From: Betaproteobacteria bacterium
GTDB taxonomy: Bacteria; Pseudomonadota; Gammaproteobacteria; Burkholderiales; Usitatibacteraceae
Length of the DNA: 64,000 nucleotides
Reading direction: 5' to 3'
Assembly: GCA_016720855.1 (NCBI GenBank)
Contig: JADKJU010000003.1
Location: 248,001 to 312,000 of the forward strand
Position 1 is the stretch's first letter, and each line of letters opens with the position of its first letter. The notes beneath the pieces are model-generated. The model saw nothing but the letters and a program-made list of their open reading frames with translations, searched no databases and was not told the DNA's origin. The translations under genes were made by a program, and so were the position numbers. Positions 24,287 through 32,448 of this stretch are shown piece after piece.

Positions 24287-26440
24287 TCAGGAAGTCTCGG
24301 GCGCCGTTGCGGTCGCCAGCGAAGCCTCCGCGCCCCACCGCGACCACCAATCGCGCGCTTCCTCCTCGCGCCAGGGCCGCTGCCGCGCGACCTCCGCCAG
24401 CACGGCCGCCACTTCCGCGATGGAGCCCGGCCTTTCCTCTCGATCCTTGGCGAGGCATCGCGCCACGAGGGCCACGAGGACGGCCGGAGCATCCTGCACC
24501 CCGAATTCCGCGATCGAGGGCGCCGGGAGGTTCAGCACCTGGTACACGAGATCGTGATCGCTCTTCGTGTCGAACACGCGACGGCCCGTGAGGATGAAGA
24601 AGGCGACAGCGCCCAGCGCGTAGATGTCGGCCCGCGCATCGGCGTCGGCCGGGTTGCGAAGGCGCTCCGGCGCCATGTAGAGCGGCGTGCCCAGCACGCG
24701 CGCGAACTGCGTGATGTCGCGCGTATGCGCGTTCTGGAGTTCCTTCACCAGGCCGAAGTCGAGCACCTTCACCACGTCGACTTCACCGCCGTGGCGGCAG
24801 AGCATGAGGTTGTGGGGCTTCACGTCACGGTGAACCAGCCCGCGTTCGTGGGCCTCCTTGAGCGACCCGCAGACCTGCCGCAGGGCGTGCACGGTGCGTG
24901 ACACCGGAAGGCGTCCTTCCTTCTGCACCAGGTCCTCGAGCGACAGGCCTTCGAGGTACTCCATGGCGTAGTAGAAGGTGCCGTCGCGCGTGCGGCCGTA
25001 GTCGTAGATCTCGATCGTGTTGGGATGCGACAGCCGGCTGCAAAGCTGCACTTCGCGCTCGAAGCGGGTGACCATCTCGTCGGTGGCGAGCGCCGTCTTG
25101 AGCACCTTCACCGCCACCGGGCGCTTCAGGAAGGAGTGACGCGCAAGATAGACATGACTGATGCCGCCCTCCCCGATCTCGCGCTCAAGCGTGTACGGGC
25201 CTACCCTTCGCGCCTCGCGCAACTTCAGGCGCACGGCCCACACCGAGGACGAGATCGCGGCGAGCAGCGCCGCGACGAAGAATCCGAGCAGCGTCCCGAA
25301 CGCGATCTCGAGATATTTGAGGGGCGCGTAGGCCTCGGCCGCCTCGATCTCGACCGCGATGGCCATTTCCTTCTCCGGCAGCCATCGCCAGGCACCGATG
25401 ACCTCCGCCCCGCGGTAGTCGCGGTAGGGCTCGATGACGGACCCCTCGTAGGGTCCGCCTGCGGCCGGCGCACCGATCGCTGCCTCCGCCAGGCGCGTAA
25501 GCGGCCATTCGGTCGATGGCATCGAGGGGCGGAATCCCGCCACGATATCTCCCCCGGGATCGCGCACGGGAATGCGCAGGATCCCCGACTCGTCGGCAGC
25601 GACCCTCCCGGCAAGGCGCAGGTCGCCCAGATAGCGGCTCTGCGTGAGCATCATCCCGTGGCCATCGAACGCGTACGCCTCGCGCGAGGACTGCGCCGAC
25701 GTCAGGACGAGGAGCGAGCCGAAGCGCGCATCCGCCAGCCGCCCGAAGCCGAGCGCGGCAATCACCTCGCCTCCATCTCCACGGATCGGCGTCTCCACCC
25801 AGACGAGCGGCTTGTCGAACGGCATCTTGCCCGCCGTGCCCACGCGATCCAGTTCCAGGAAGGGCCGCACGAACACCGTTCGTCCCGCGAAGACAGGCGC
25901 CAGACGCCTGGCGAAATCCCCCTTCCCCACCGTGAGCCCGCAGTATTGCTCGTGCAGCGACGCGATGATCGCGCCATCCCGGCCGATGAGGTTCACGGCC
26001 ACCACTTCCTCGAGGGCGACGAAGGGAGCGATCTGGGCCAGGAGCTTGCGGCGGGCGGGGGATCGGCACACGGCCGCGGCTTCCATGCCGCTTTGGGCGA
26101 GTCGCACCAGGGCCCCCGCCTCGCGTTGCACCGGCTCGTCGGCGGCCCAGCGCTCGGCGGCGCGCTTCTTCTCCTCGATCCACAGCGCGAGCGTCCCGGA
26201 TTCGGCCTCGAGGAGGGCGGTCAGGCCCGCGGAGCGAACGTCGCGAAGCGAATCGCGCACCCGCCCGTAGGACCACCAGCCCATCGCCACGAGCGCCACG
26301 GAGACGATGAGCATGATGGCGACCAGGTTCCAGAACCGCTCGCGCGCCTCGTCGCCCGGCATGGCGCCGGGCGGGCGCAGGAGCACCGGCATGTTCTCCG
26401 GGATCTTGCGCAGGCCGGGGACGGGTTCGTGGGAGGACAT
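24287..26440 (-). CDS. Membrane Ser/Thr protein kinase with extracytoplasmic sensor domain
   Basis: 717 aa. A short cytoplasmic start is followed by TM1 (about 37-57), a large extracytoplasmic region (about 60-375) that resembles a Cache-type sensor, and TM2 (about 380-402). The C-terminal Hanks-type kinase spans about 420-690. Kinase motifs are intact: IGEGGISHVYLARH (glycine loop), AVKVLK (Lys), HRDVKPHN (catalytic loop), DFGLV (Mg loop) and APERL. In most bacterial Hanks kinases the kinase domain is N-terminal and the sensor C-terminal; here the order is reversed. The signal is unknown. No phosphatase gene lies next to it. Confidence 0.9.
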   Translation of the reverse strand: MSSHEPVPGLRKIPENMPVLLRPPGAMPGDEARERFWNLVAIMLIVSVALVAMGWWSYGRVRDSLRDVRSAGLTALLEAESGTLALWIEEKKRAAERWAADEPVQREAGALVRLAQSGMEAAAVCRSPARRKLLAQIAPFVALEEVVAVNLIGRDGAIIASLHEQYCGLTVGKGDFARRLAPVFAGRTVFVRPFLELDRVGTAGKMPFDKPLVWVETPIRGDGGEVIAALGFGRLADARFGSLLVLTSAQSSREAYAFDGHGMMLTQSRYLGDLRLAGRVAADESGILRIPVRDPGGDIVAGFRPSMPSTEWPLTRLAEAAIGAPAAGGPYEGSVIEPYRDYRGAEVIGAWRWLPEKEMAIAVEIEAAEAYAPLKYLEIAFGTLLGFFVAALLAAISSSVWAVRLKLREARRVGPYTLEREIGEGGISHVYLARHSFLKRPVAVKVLKTALATDEMVTRFEREVQLCSRLSHPNTIEIYDYGRTRDGTFYYAMEYLEGLSLEDLVQKEGRLPVSRTVHALRQVCGSLKEAHERGLVHRDVKPHNLMLCRHGGEVDVVKVLDFGLVKELQNAHTRDITQFARVLGTPLYMAPERLRNPADADARADIYALGAVAFFILTGRRVFDTKSDHDLVYQVLNLPAPSIAEFGVQDAPAVLVALVARCLAKDREERPGSIAEVAAVLAEVARQRPWREEEARDWWSRWGAEASLATATAPETS

Positions 26441-26529
26441 CCGCGCATCATAACGGGGACGGGTATCGGGAACGTTCTCCGGAGCCGTGCCTCGAAGGAG
26501 GACTGTCCGGGCGGGAGAGCGCGGGCTTC

Positions 26530-26561
26530 AAAAAAAGAAGCAGGGCCGGAAATCCCGGCCC
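26530..26561 (-). terminator. Rho-independent terminator after the MtrB-type gene
   Basis: GGGCCGG and CCGGCCC (26543-26549 and 26555-26561) form a 7-bp GC stem with a 5-nt loop. Read on the minus strand it is followed by CTGCTTC and a run of T (26536-26530). It lies about 57 bp past the stop of the porin gene and probably ends the cytochrome transcript. Confidence 0.75.
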
Positions 26562-26617
26562 CGCCCTTGCTGCCTTACCCGACAGGCACGATCACGCGAT
26601 CGTGCCGCGCGACGCCC

Positions 26618-28855
26618 TTACCACCTGTAGGTATAGGTCGCCCCGGCGAAGAACACGTTCTGGTTTTCCTTGGCGTAGACCGTCGTGTTGTCGGAATAGC
26701 GGAACGCATTGCCGTTCCACTGCCAGGTCCACTCGTTGAACTTCGACTGCTCGTAGCCGAGGAGGACGCGGACCATCGACTTCTTGTCCAGGTCGTAGTC
26801 GCCCATCAGCTTGAAGCGAAGCAGCTTGTACGACACATCAGGCACCCCACCCGTGGCGGCCAGGAAGGTGACGTTGGCGGCGGAAGCCGAATTGTCGAGT
26901 TCCTGCGGATACTCCACCTTGTCGTTCGTGTAGACCAGGTCCGCGGTAAGCCGCAGGCGATCCGAAGCCTTGCCCTTCAGGCCGAAACCCAGCGATGTGT
27001 TCGTATCCTTCGCCTTCATGATGTAGCCGGTCGAGTGGGCGACGTTGTAGCTTGAATCACCCCAGGAGGCATATCCCGTCAGGTTCCAGTCGTCCGACAC
27101 GCGATAATTGCCGTCGAGGCTGTACGTGCTCATGCCCGTCTTGCTCGCACCCTTCTCGGTCGGCCCTGTGTACTTGTCCTGCCCTTCCTCGGCCAGGAAC
27201 TGCACCGAGAGCTGGTCGGACGGCATCCAGTTCACCATCCCCTTGATCTTGTCGCGCTTACGATCCTCGAAGAGGGTCGGGAAGATGCCCGTGCGGTTAT
27301 AGATGCAGTTGCTGATGGCAGGCGCCGCCGGCGGGACGCAAGCCGGATCGTCGTTGGCTTCGATGGTGCCGCGGCCCTGCGCGAGGGAGAGGGGTTTCTC
27401 CCAGGGAGAATCGCCTTCCCGCTTGCTGTACACGTAGGAAATGAAGCCGTTGAGCGACTCGGACATGCTCTTGCGCAGTTCGAGCCGGTAGCCCTGTTCC
27501 TTCAGGTCCTGCTTCAACCCCGAGAGACCCGCGACGCTGGACGTCTGCGTGAATTCGCCGTGGTCCACCTTGTCCCAGTCGAGTCCCAGCGTTGCGCGGT
27601 AGTCGCCCGGGAAGAGGTAGCTGCCTTCCAGCTTGAGGTTGTCCTTGCTCTTCGTGGAGGGGCTGTTCGTGAACGTGGTCGTGGCCGGGGCGCCCTCGAT
27701 GTTGTAGTTCGCGACCGGCGTATTGTCTTCCCTCTTCTCGTAGCGGTAGTTGGCGAGCAACGACACCTTGGGCATCGGCCTCGAGGTGATGCCAACCTGC
27801 GCCACGGTCGTGTTCATCTCCCCGCCGAGATTGCTCACGCCGGGAGGCGTCTGGGAGAAACCCGCCGCCCCGAAGTCCTCGTTCTGCGTCGCGTGCGTGT
27901 AGGCGTACTTGAAGTTCGCGACCGTCGAGGTCGAGAACCGGTAGTTACCCAGCAGGTAGAGCTGGTTCGCCTGAGTGTCGGGGTTCAGGGCCATCGGCAG
28001 GCCCATGGTCGCGCGCAGGCCCGAATCGATGGACACCGGCGCGCCGAGCGGGTTGATGATCGTGCTCGGGACGGTATTCGTCAGGTTCGAGTTGCGGTTG
28101 ATGTAGTAGTTGCCGTAATAGCCGGCGGTCAGCAGCAGGCCGCCCTTGGCGTAGGTCAGCTTGGCTTCGGCCTGGTTGATCGTCGAATCGATCGGCTCGG
28201 GCAGCAACAGCAGGGCCCATTGCGTGGTGCTGGTGGCGCAGCTGCCCGCGGTTACCCAAGTGGCGCTGCAAGCAAAGCCCCTGCCCCACGGGCGGGCGCC
28301 TTCCTTTTGCTCGCTCTTGATACTGGCCTCGAACTGCACGTCTCCGCCGAACCACTTCGAGCCGGCGAGGGTGATGCCCTTGCGGTGCTGGTCGAGGTTC
28401 ACTTCCGCGCCCGTGCCGGGCGTCGCCAGGAGGACAGGGTTGGGCGTTGTCGTTCCCGCTCCTGTCATGCCCGTGTTGATGGTGTACGGCGAGTACCGGA
28501 TGATCTCGTTGTAGTCCGCGACGATCTTCCAGTCGCCAAGCTTGCGCGTGGTGAAGTTCAGTTCGCGCGTGTCAAGAAAGAGGTTGCGGCCGTCGAACGA
28601 CGTCCACAGCCCCGCGGCCGAGTCGCGATTGACCCAGGAAAAGTCGAGCAGGCCGTAACCGCTGTGCTCGCGAAGGTCGTTGTACAGGCCGAAGCGGGCG
28701 CGGTCAGCGCTGTCGCCGCTCACGTAGAGGCCACCGAGGCTCACCGAGCCTTGCGGAGCCGCGGCCTCCTGGGCATTTGCCTGACCGAAGGCAGACAGTA
28801 CCGCGAGGGCGATAAGTGTCTGGGTGAATCCAAGACGCTGGGTAGACGTTTTCAT
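26618..28855 (-). CDS. MtrB/PioB-family decaheme-associated outer-membrane porin
   Basis: 745 aa from an ATG at 28855 with GAAAGGG upstream. The signal peptide ends AFGQANAQ. The rest is a long beta-barrel sequence with alternating strands, for example GSVSLGGLYVSGDSADRARFG, RKLGDWKIVADYNEI and YSLDGNYRVSDDWNLTGYASWG, ending in the strand VFFAGATYTYRW. MtrB/MtoB/PioB proteins hold a decaheme cytochrome inside the barrel so that electrons cross the outer membrane. The decaheme gene lies 13 bp upstream on the same strand. The CXXC motif near the N-terminus of Shewanella MtrB is absent. Direction of electron flow (metal oxidation or reduction) cannot be told from sequence. Confidence 0.9.
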   Translation of the reverse strand: MKTSTQRLGFTQTLIALAVLSAFGQANAQEAAAPQGSVSLGGLYVSGDSADRARFGLYNDLREHSGYGLLDFSWVNRDSAAGLWTSFDGRNLFLDTRELNFTTRKLGDWKIVADYNEIIRYSPYTINTGMTGAGTTTPNPVLLATPGTGAEVNLDQHRKGITLAGSKWFGGDVQFEASIKSEQKEGARPWGRGFACSATWVTAGSCATSTTQWALLLLPEPIDSTINQAEAKLTYAKGGLLLTAGYYGNYYINRNSNLTNTVPSTIINPLGAPVSIDSGLRATMGLPMALNPDTQANQLYLLGNYRFSTSTVANFKYAYTHATQNEDFGAAGFSQTPPGVSNLGGEMNTTVAQVGITSRPMPKVSLLANYRYEKREDNTPVANYNIEGAPATTTFTNSPSTKSKDNLKLEGSYLFPGDYRATLGLDWDKVDHGEFTQTSSVAGLSGLKQDLKEQGYRLELRKSMSESLNGFISYVYSKREGDSPWEKPLSLAQGRGTIEANDDPACVPPAAPAISNCIYNRTGIFPTLFEDRKRDKIKGMVNWMPSDQLSVQFLAEEGQDKYTGPTEKGASKTGMSTYSLDGNYRVSDDWNLTGYASWGDSSYNVAHSTGYIMKAKDTNTSLGFGLKGKASDRLRLTADLVYTNDKVEYPQELDNSASAANVTFLAATGGVPDVSYKLLRFKLMGDYDLDKKSMVRVLLGYEQSKFNEWTWQWNGNAFRYSDNTTVYAKENQNVFFAGATYTYRW

Positions 28856-28868
28856 GGTATTCGCCCTT

Positions 28869-29825
28869 TCAGCGGAACATGAACTGCGGCGTGGGATTGG
28901 TCGGGCTCGGGTTGTTGCCGCCATGGACCTGTGTGTGGCAGTTCGCGCAGCCGCGACCTTGCGTGTAGTTGACGCCATCCTTGCCGCCGGAAGTGGCGCT
29001 GCGGTTGTTGGCAGGTTGGCCGGGAACCCCCTGGCCGGTCACCTGGATGACGGCGCCGCCATGCGGCGTATGGCAGGAGTGGCACAGCATCGGCTGGCGC
29101 ATCTTGAGCAGGCTGTCGACGACGGAGCCGTGCGGGCTGTGGCAGTTGCCGCAGTCTTCCTGGACCGGCTCGTGGTTATGCACGAAGGGCCCGCGCTTCT
29201 CGGCATGGCACTGGTAGCAGGTCTCGACCGTGGAATCCTTCTTCATGAGCTTCGGGCCGACCGAGCCGTGCGGGTTATGGCAATCGGAGCAGACCACCTT
29301 GCCTTCCTGCATGGGGTGGCGGGAGGGCCGGTTGTATTCCGCGCGCTGCGTCTTGTGGCAGGTGAAGCAGGCCTCGGGCTGGGTGAGCTTCGAGAGCATC
29401 CTGTCCTTGGCGGCGTGCACCGAGTGGCAGCTCGCGCAGGTCACGTCCCGGGTCTGGTGCGTGCTGCCATCCCAGTGGGAACGTTTGTTGTCGCTCTTGT
29501 GGCAGGCGACGCATGTCGCGACGCTGTCGGCGGCGGCCATGGTCTTCTTGCCGGGGTTCTTCATGGCGGACTTGCCACGGGTCTTGACGTGTTCCGCGGC
29601 GTCGCCGTGGCACGTCGAGCACTCGCCGGCATTGGCCGCGCCGCGCACATTGCCCTTCTGGCCGTGGATCGATTTCGCGTAGGAGGCGACCTCTTCCTCG
29701 TGACACTTCACGCAAGTGTCCGGACCGGGTCCGGCAGCCAATGCGTTGCCGATACCAAACAGGCCGATAACCAGCCCGCCGATACTGAACGCAACTAACT
29801 GTTTGATTTTAGAAGAGATTGTCAC
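28869..29825 (-). CDS. Decaheme c-type cytochrome, MtrA/MtoA/DmsE family
   Basis: 318 aa from a GTG at 29825, with TAGGGGG 6-7 bp upstream. The signal peptide ends near residue 31 (GNALAAG). Exactly ten CXXCH haem sites are present: CVKCH (38-42), CSTCH, CVACH, CASCH, CFTCH, CSDCH, CYQCH, CGNCH, CHSCH and CANCH. Several are followed by PHGS or VHAAK elements typical of MtrA/PioA. It would be a periplasmic electron conduit inserted in the neighbouring MtrB-type barrel. No outer-surface MtrC-like cytochrome is encoded nearby, as in the MtoAB systems of iron oxidisers. An FNR-type box lies about 150 bp upstream. Confidence 0.94.
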   Translation of the reverse strand: MTISSKIKQLVAFSIGGLVIGLFGIGNALAAGPGPDTCVKCHEEEVASYAKSIHGQKGNVRGAANAGECSTCHGDAAEHVKTRGKSAMKNPGKKTMAAADSVATCVACHKSDNKRSHWDGSTHQTRDVTCASCHSVHAAKDRMLSKLTQPEACFTCHKTQRAEYNRPSRHPMQEGKVVCSDCHNPHGSVGPKLMKKDSTVETCYQCHAEKRGPFVHNHEPVQEDCGNCHSPHGSVVDSLLKMRQPMLCHSCHTPHGGAVIQVTGQGVPGQPANNRSATSGGKDGVNYTQGRGCANCHTQVHGGNNPSPTNPTPQFMFR

Positions 29826-29973
29826 GTAAACCCCCTATTTTTTTCGTGAACTACAAGGCTTGCAGAAATCTGTTTCGTTCGGCTAATCCGTCGGGCACCG
29901 CATCTACTTACGCAACCGCCCTCCCGGTTACGGGAGTATTCGGGCAAGGTTACGCATTGACCTTTCGTCCGAC

Positions 29974-29987
29974 TTGATTCTGATCAA
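29974..29987 (-). promoter_or_regulatory. FNR/ANR-type box upstream of the decaheme cytochrome
   Basis: TTGATTCTGATCAA is a perfect match to the FNR/ANR consensus TTGAT-N4-ATCAA. On the minus strand a TAACCT hexamer (29952-29947) lies about 31 bp downstream centre to centre, the spacing of a class II FNR-dependent promoter. Control by an oxygen-sensing Crp/Fnr regulator is inferred. Confidence 0.75.
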
Positions 29988-30039
29988 TCGGAAGAGACAA
30001 TCCCGGCCAATCCGTCGCCAGCCACATGGCCAGCCGCCC

Positions 30040-30418
30040 GATCGCCTCGATACCGCGCTCGCGAGCCCAATCGATGACCGCCTGGGTGGTGACGTCGGGA
30101 CGTTGTCGCCGCGGATCGCCCGGAGCTTGCCATGGATTTCAATCAGCTGGTCGAGGAATCGCGTCACGCGTGAGGCCGACCGCCACGTCGATTTCCAAGG
30201 CCCTGCGATCTGCCTCATCGATCACGTTGAGCATGCGGAAGATCCTGCCGCCGGTGAGCGCGTCTTGCATGAAGTCGAGCGCCCACATGACATTGATCCC
30301 GTTGGTCACGATCAAGGGCTGCCGCTCCCGTGTGGGAAGGCGCCTTTTGGTCAGCCGCCCGCGACAGCCGGGCCGCTTCGCAAGCGCGCGACACCGGAAG
30401 CTCCACTTCCTTGTTCAT
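30040..30418 (-). pseudogene. IS3-family transposase orfB remnant
   Basis: Reading the minus strand from 30418, one frame gives ELPVSRACEAARLSRAA, the start of an IS3-type OrfB. After a deletion or frame change, a second frame gives KRRLPTRERQPLI then INVMWALDFMQDALTGG and RIFRMLNVIDEADRRALEID, the integrase core with its first Asp. Later frames give FLDQLIEIHGKLRAIRGDN (the IRVDNGPE region) and TQAVIDWARERGIEAI. Frames shift at least twice and the catalytic Glu region is damaged. It is a decayed fragment with no visible terminal inverted repeats. Limits are approximate. Confidence 0.75.
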
Positions 30419-30423
30419 GATCC

Positions 30424-30787
30424 GGACTGCCCGGATGGCTCTGCGGAGTGCGAGCTTTCCTCTGCGAAGCGAAGGAAAGCGGTGGTGGGCCCGGCTGGAT
30501 TCGAACCAGCGACCAAGGGATTATGGGACTGCCCCGATGGCCCTGCGGAGTGAGAGCTTTCCTCTGCGAAGCGAAGGGAAAGCGGTGGTGGGCCCGGCTG
30601 GATTCGAACCAGCGACCAAGGGATTATGGGACTGCCCCGATGGCCCTGCGGAGTGCGAGCTTTCCTCTGCGAAGCGAAGGAAAGCGGTGGTGGGCCCGGC
30701 TGGATTCGAACCAGCGACCAAGGGATTATGGGACTGCCCCGATGGCCCTGCGGAGTGCGAGCTTTCCTCTGCGAAGCGAAGGAAAGC
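30424..30787 (-). repeat. Tandem array of tRNA 3' halves plus 58-bp flank (about 102-bp unit)
   Basis: Units start at 30481, 30584 and 30686, and the fourth at 30788 enters the intact tRNA, giving periods of 103, 102 and 102 bp. Each unit holds the tRNA 3' portion from CCA to the anticodon (about 44 bp), then a flank containing the hairpin GCTTTCCT...AGGAAAGC. A diverged extra copy of the flank is at 30424-30480, next to the transposase remnant. Units are almost identical (one indel and one substitution), so the duplication is recent. The open frames across it encode spurious RLDSNQRPRD-type peptides. Confidence 0.92.
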
Positions 30788-30789
30788 GG

Positions 30790-30866
<77 letters not shown>

Positions 30867-31037
30867 GGGGTGACCATCTCTGGAACCCGCCTTGACGTGA
30901 AACAGGGATACCCCCCGGTGGGGTCCCTGGGCAGCGGTGTTCCGCGGGTGATTCTACCCTCGGGCAGGCGGCGCTCTCTCCCCGATGCGCGCCAGGTTGC
31001 GCGCGAGCGCGGCGGATTCGACTCGCATTGAGTCAAC

Positions 31038-31051
31038 TTGACCTAGATCAA
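31038..31051 (+). promoter_or_regulatory. FNR/ANR-type box upstream of the plus-strand cytochrome genes
   Basis: TTGACCTAGATCAA differs from TTGAT-N4-ATCAA at one position. It lies 133 bp before the ATG of the monoheme cytochrome, with a further TTGAGTCAA element at 31029-31037. The rest of the 317-bp gap (30867-31183) shows no gene. Together with the box at 29974 it suggests that both arms of the cytochrome locus respond to the same regulator. Confidence 0.65.
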
Positions 31052-31183
31052 ACGAGTGTCTCATGCATGAGTCGAAAGTCAAGCGCAATGCACCGCGCGG
31101 CAGTCCCGCCATTCCACGTGTGCCCGGTTCCCCGATGCTCCACGCAGCCAGGATCCACGATTGCAATCCGTCCCGGAGGACAC

Positions 31184-31534
31184 ATGAAGAAGATCACCCG
31201 AGCAAATGTCTTGGCTGCACTTTCGGCGGTGGCCGTCTGTTTCGCCGCTTCCGGCGAGGCGCAGGCTATCGATGCGGGCGGTGCCCAGGCACTTGCGCGG
31301 AAGAGCAACTGCTTCAAGTGCCATGCGCTCGACAAGAAGAAGGAGGCCGTTTCCTGGAAGGAAGTGGCCGCCAAGTACAAGGGCAAGCCCGAAGCCGAGG
31401 CGAAGCTGATCAAGCACATCACGACGGGGCCGAAGGTCAAGTTCGACGATGGCTCGGAAGAAGATCATCCGATCGTGAAGACCAAGGACCAGGGCGACAT
31501 CAAGAACCTCATCGCCTGGATCCTGTCGATGTAG
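31184..31534 (+). CDS. Monoheme class I cytochrome c with probable His distal ligand
   Basis: 116 aa from an ATG at 31184 with CCCGGAGGA upstream; the signal peptide ends GEAQA near residue 28. There is one haem site, CFKCH (43-47), and the class I C-terminal helix IKNLIAWILSM. The usual axial Met is missing: the only Met in the mature chain is the last residue. His95 in DGSEEDHPIVKT falls within one residue of the Met position of cytochrome c551 when anchored on the C-terminal Trp. It is probably a periplasmic shuttle between the NapC-type protein and the decaheme conduit, comparable in context to MtoD. The ligand assignment is an inference. Confidence 0.88.
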   Translation: MKKITRANVLAALSAVAVCFAASGEAQAIDAGGAQALARKSNCFKCHALDKKKEAVSWKEVAAKYKGKPEAEAKLIKHITTGPKVKFDDGSEEDHPIVKTKDQGDIKNLIAWILSM

Positions 31535-31622
31535 CCGCGGCACGCTGGGTTCCGGCGCCCGCATCCAGGCGCCGCGCCCCGTCTGAATCGCGCGCAATCC
31601 CCACAAATCTTCGGACGGGCCC

Positions 31623-32228
31623 ATGAACGATCCCACGCCAATGCCATCCCGCTTGTCCCGGTTGCGCGACTTCTTCCTCCGGCCGTCGACCCTGTCGCTG
31701 ACGGCAGTCGTCGCCATCGGCATGTTCTCGGGCCTGATCTTCTGGGGCGGATTCAACACCGGCATGGAGGCGACGAACACCCTGGAGTTCTGCACCGCCT
31801 GCCACGAGATGCGCGATACGGTGTATCAGGAATACAAGGAGACGGTTCACTACAAGAACCGCTCCGGCGTGCGCGCCATCTGCTCCGACTGCCACGTGCC
31901 CAAGGGCTGGGTGCACAAGTTCGTGCGCAAGATCCAGGCAAGCCAGGAGCTCTACGGCAAGTTCATCTCGGGGTCGATCGAAACGCCGGAGAAATTCGAG
32001 GCCGAGCGGATGGGGCTGGCGCAGCATGTCTGGGGTTCGATGAAGGCGAGCGATTCGCGCGAATGCCGCAACTGCCATTCCTGGGATGCCATGAATCCGA
32101 AGAAGCAGTCTCCCCGGGGACACAAGAAAATGGAGAAGGGGCTCAAGGAGGGGAAGACGTGCATCGATTGCCACAAGGGCATTGCCCACCTGCTGCCCAA
32201 GGAATACAAGGAAGAAGAGGAAGAGTGA
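31623..32228 (+). CDS. NapC/NirT-family tetraheme cytochrome (CymA-like quinol dehydrogenase)
   Basis: 201 aa. A single N-terminal membrane anchor (about residues 24-45, SLTAVVAIGMFSGLIFWGGF) leads into a periplasmic domain with four CXXCH sites: CTACH (57-61), CSDCH, CRNCH and CIDCH. The ETVHYKNRSGVRAICSDCHVP segment is typical of NapC/CymA. Such proteins exchange electrons between the quinone pool and periplasmic cytochromes. With the adjacent monoheme and diheme proteins and the nearby MtrAB pair, it forms a full chain from inner membrane to cell surface. The C-terminus is a Glu-rich tail. Confidence 0.93.
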   Translation: MNDPTPMPSRLSRLRDFFLRPSTLSLTAVVAIGMFSGLIFWGGFNTGMEATNTLEFCTACHEMRDTVYQEYKETVHYKNRSGVRAICSDCHVPKGWVHKFVRKIQASQELYGKFISGSIETPEKFEAERMGLAQHVWGSMKASDSRECRNCHSWDAMNPKKQSPRGHKKMEKGLKEGKTCIDCHKGIAHLLPKEYKEEEEE

Positions 32229-32267
32229 AATTCATCCGGAGATGGTCTTGATCAAGGGGAGGGCGTG

Positions 32268-32405
32268 ATGGCGACAGCGATCTGGACGGTACTCGCCGTC
32301 GGAGCACTGGGAGGAATTTTCGCGACCTGCGTGGTCGTCGTGGTCGCGGGCGTGCGCATGCTCGAGAACGCACTCGCAAAGCGCCGGCAGAATCCGGCGA
32401 CATGA
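32268..32405 (+). CDS. 45-aa single-pass membrane peptide
   Basis: A small frame with ATG at 32268, preceded by AAGGGGAGGGCG, a strong ribosome site, and ending in TGA at 32405. It encodes a hydrophobic helix (WTVLAVGALGGIFATCVVVV, then VAGVR) and a basic tail (ALAKRRQNPAT). It sits between the NapC-type and diheme cytochrome genes with short gaps. No family is recognised. It could be a small subunit or assembly partner of the membrane cytochrome; this is a guess from position and topology. Confidence 0.6.
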   Translation: MATAIWTVLAVGALGGIFATCVVVVVAGVRMLENALAKRRQNPAT

Positions 32406-32448
32406 GAATCCCTTGCAGGTCCGATACCGGGAAACCAGTGAGGCCAAC

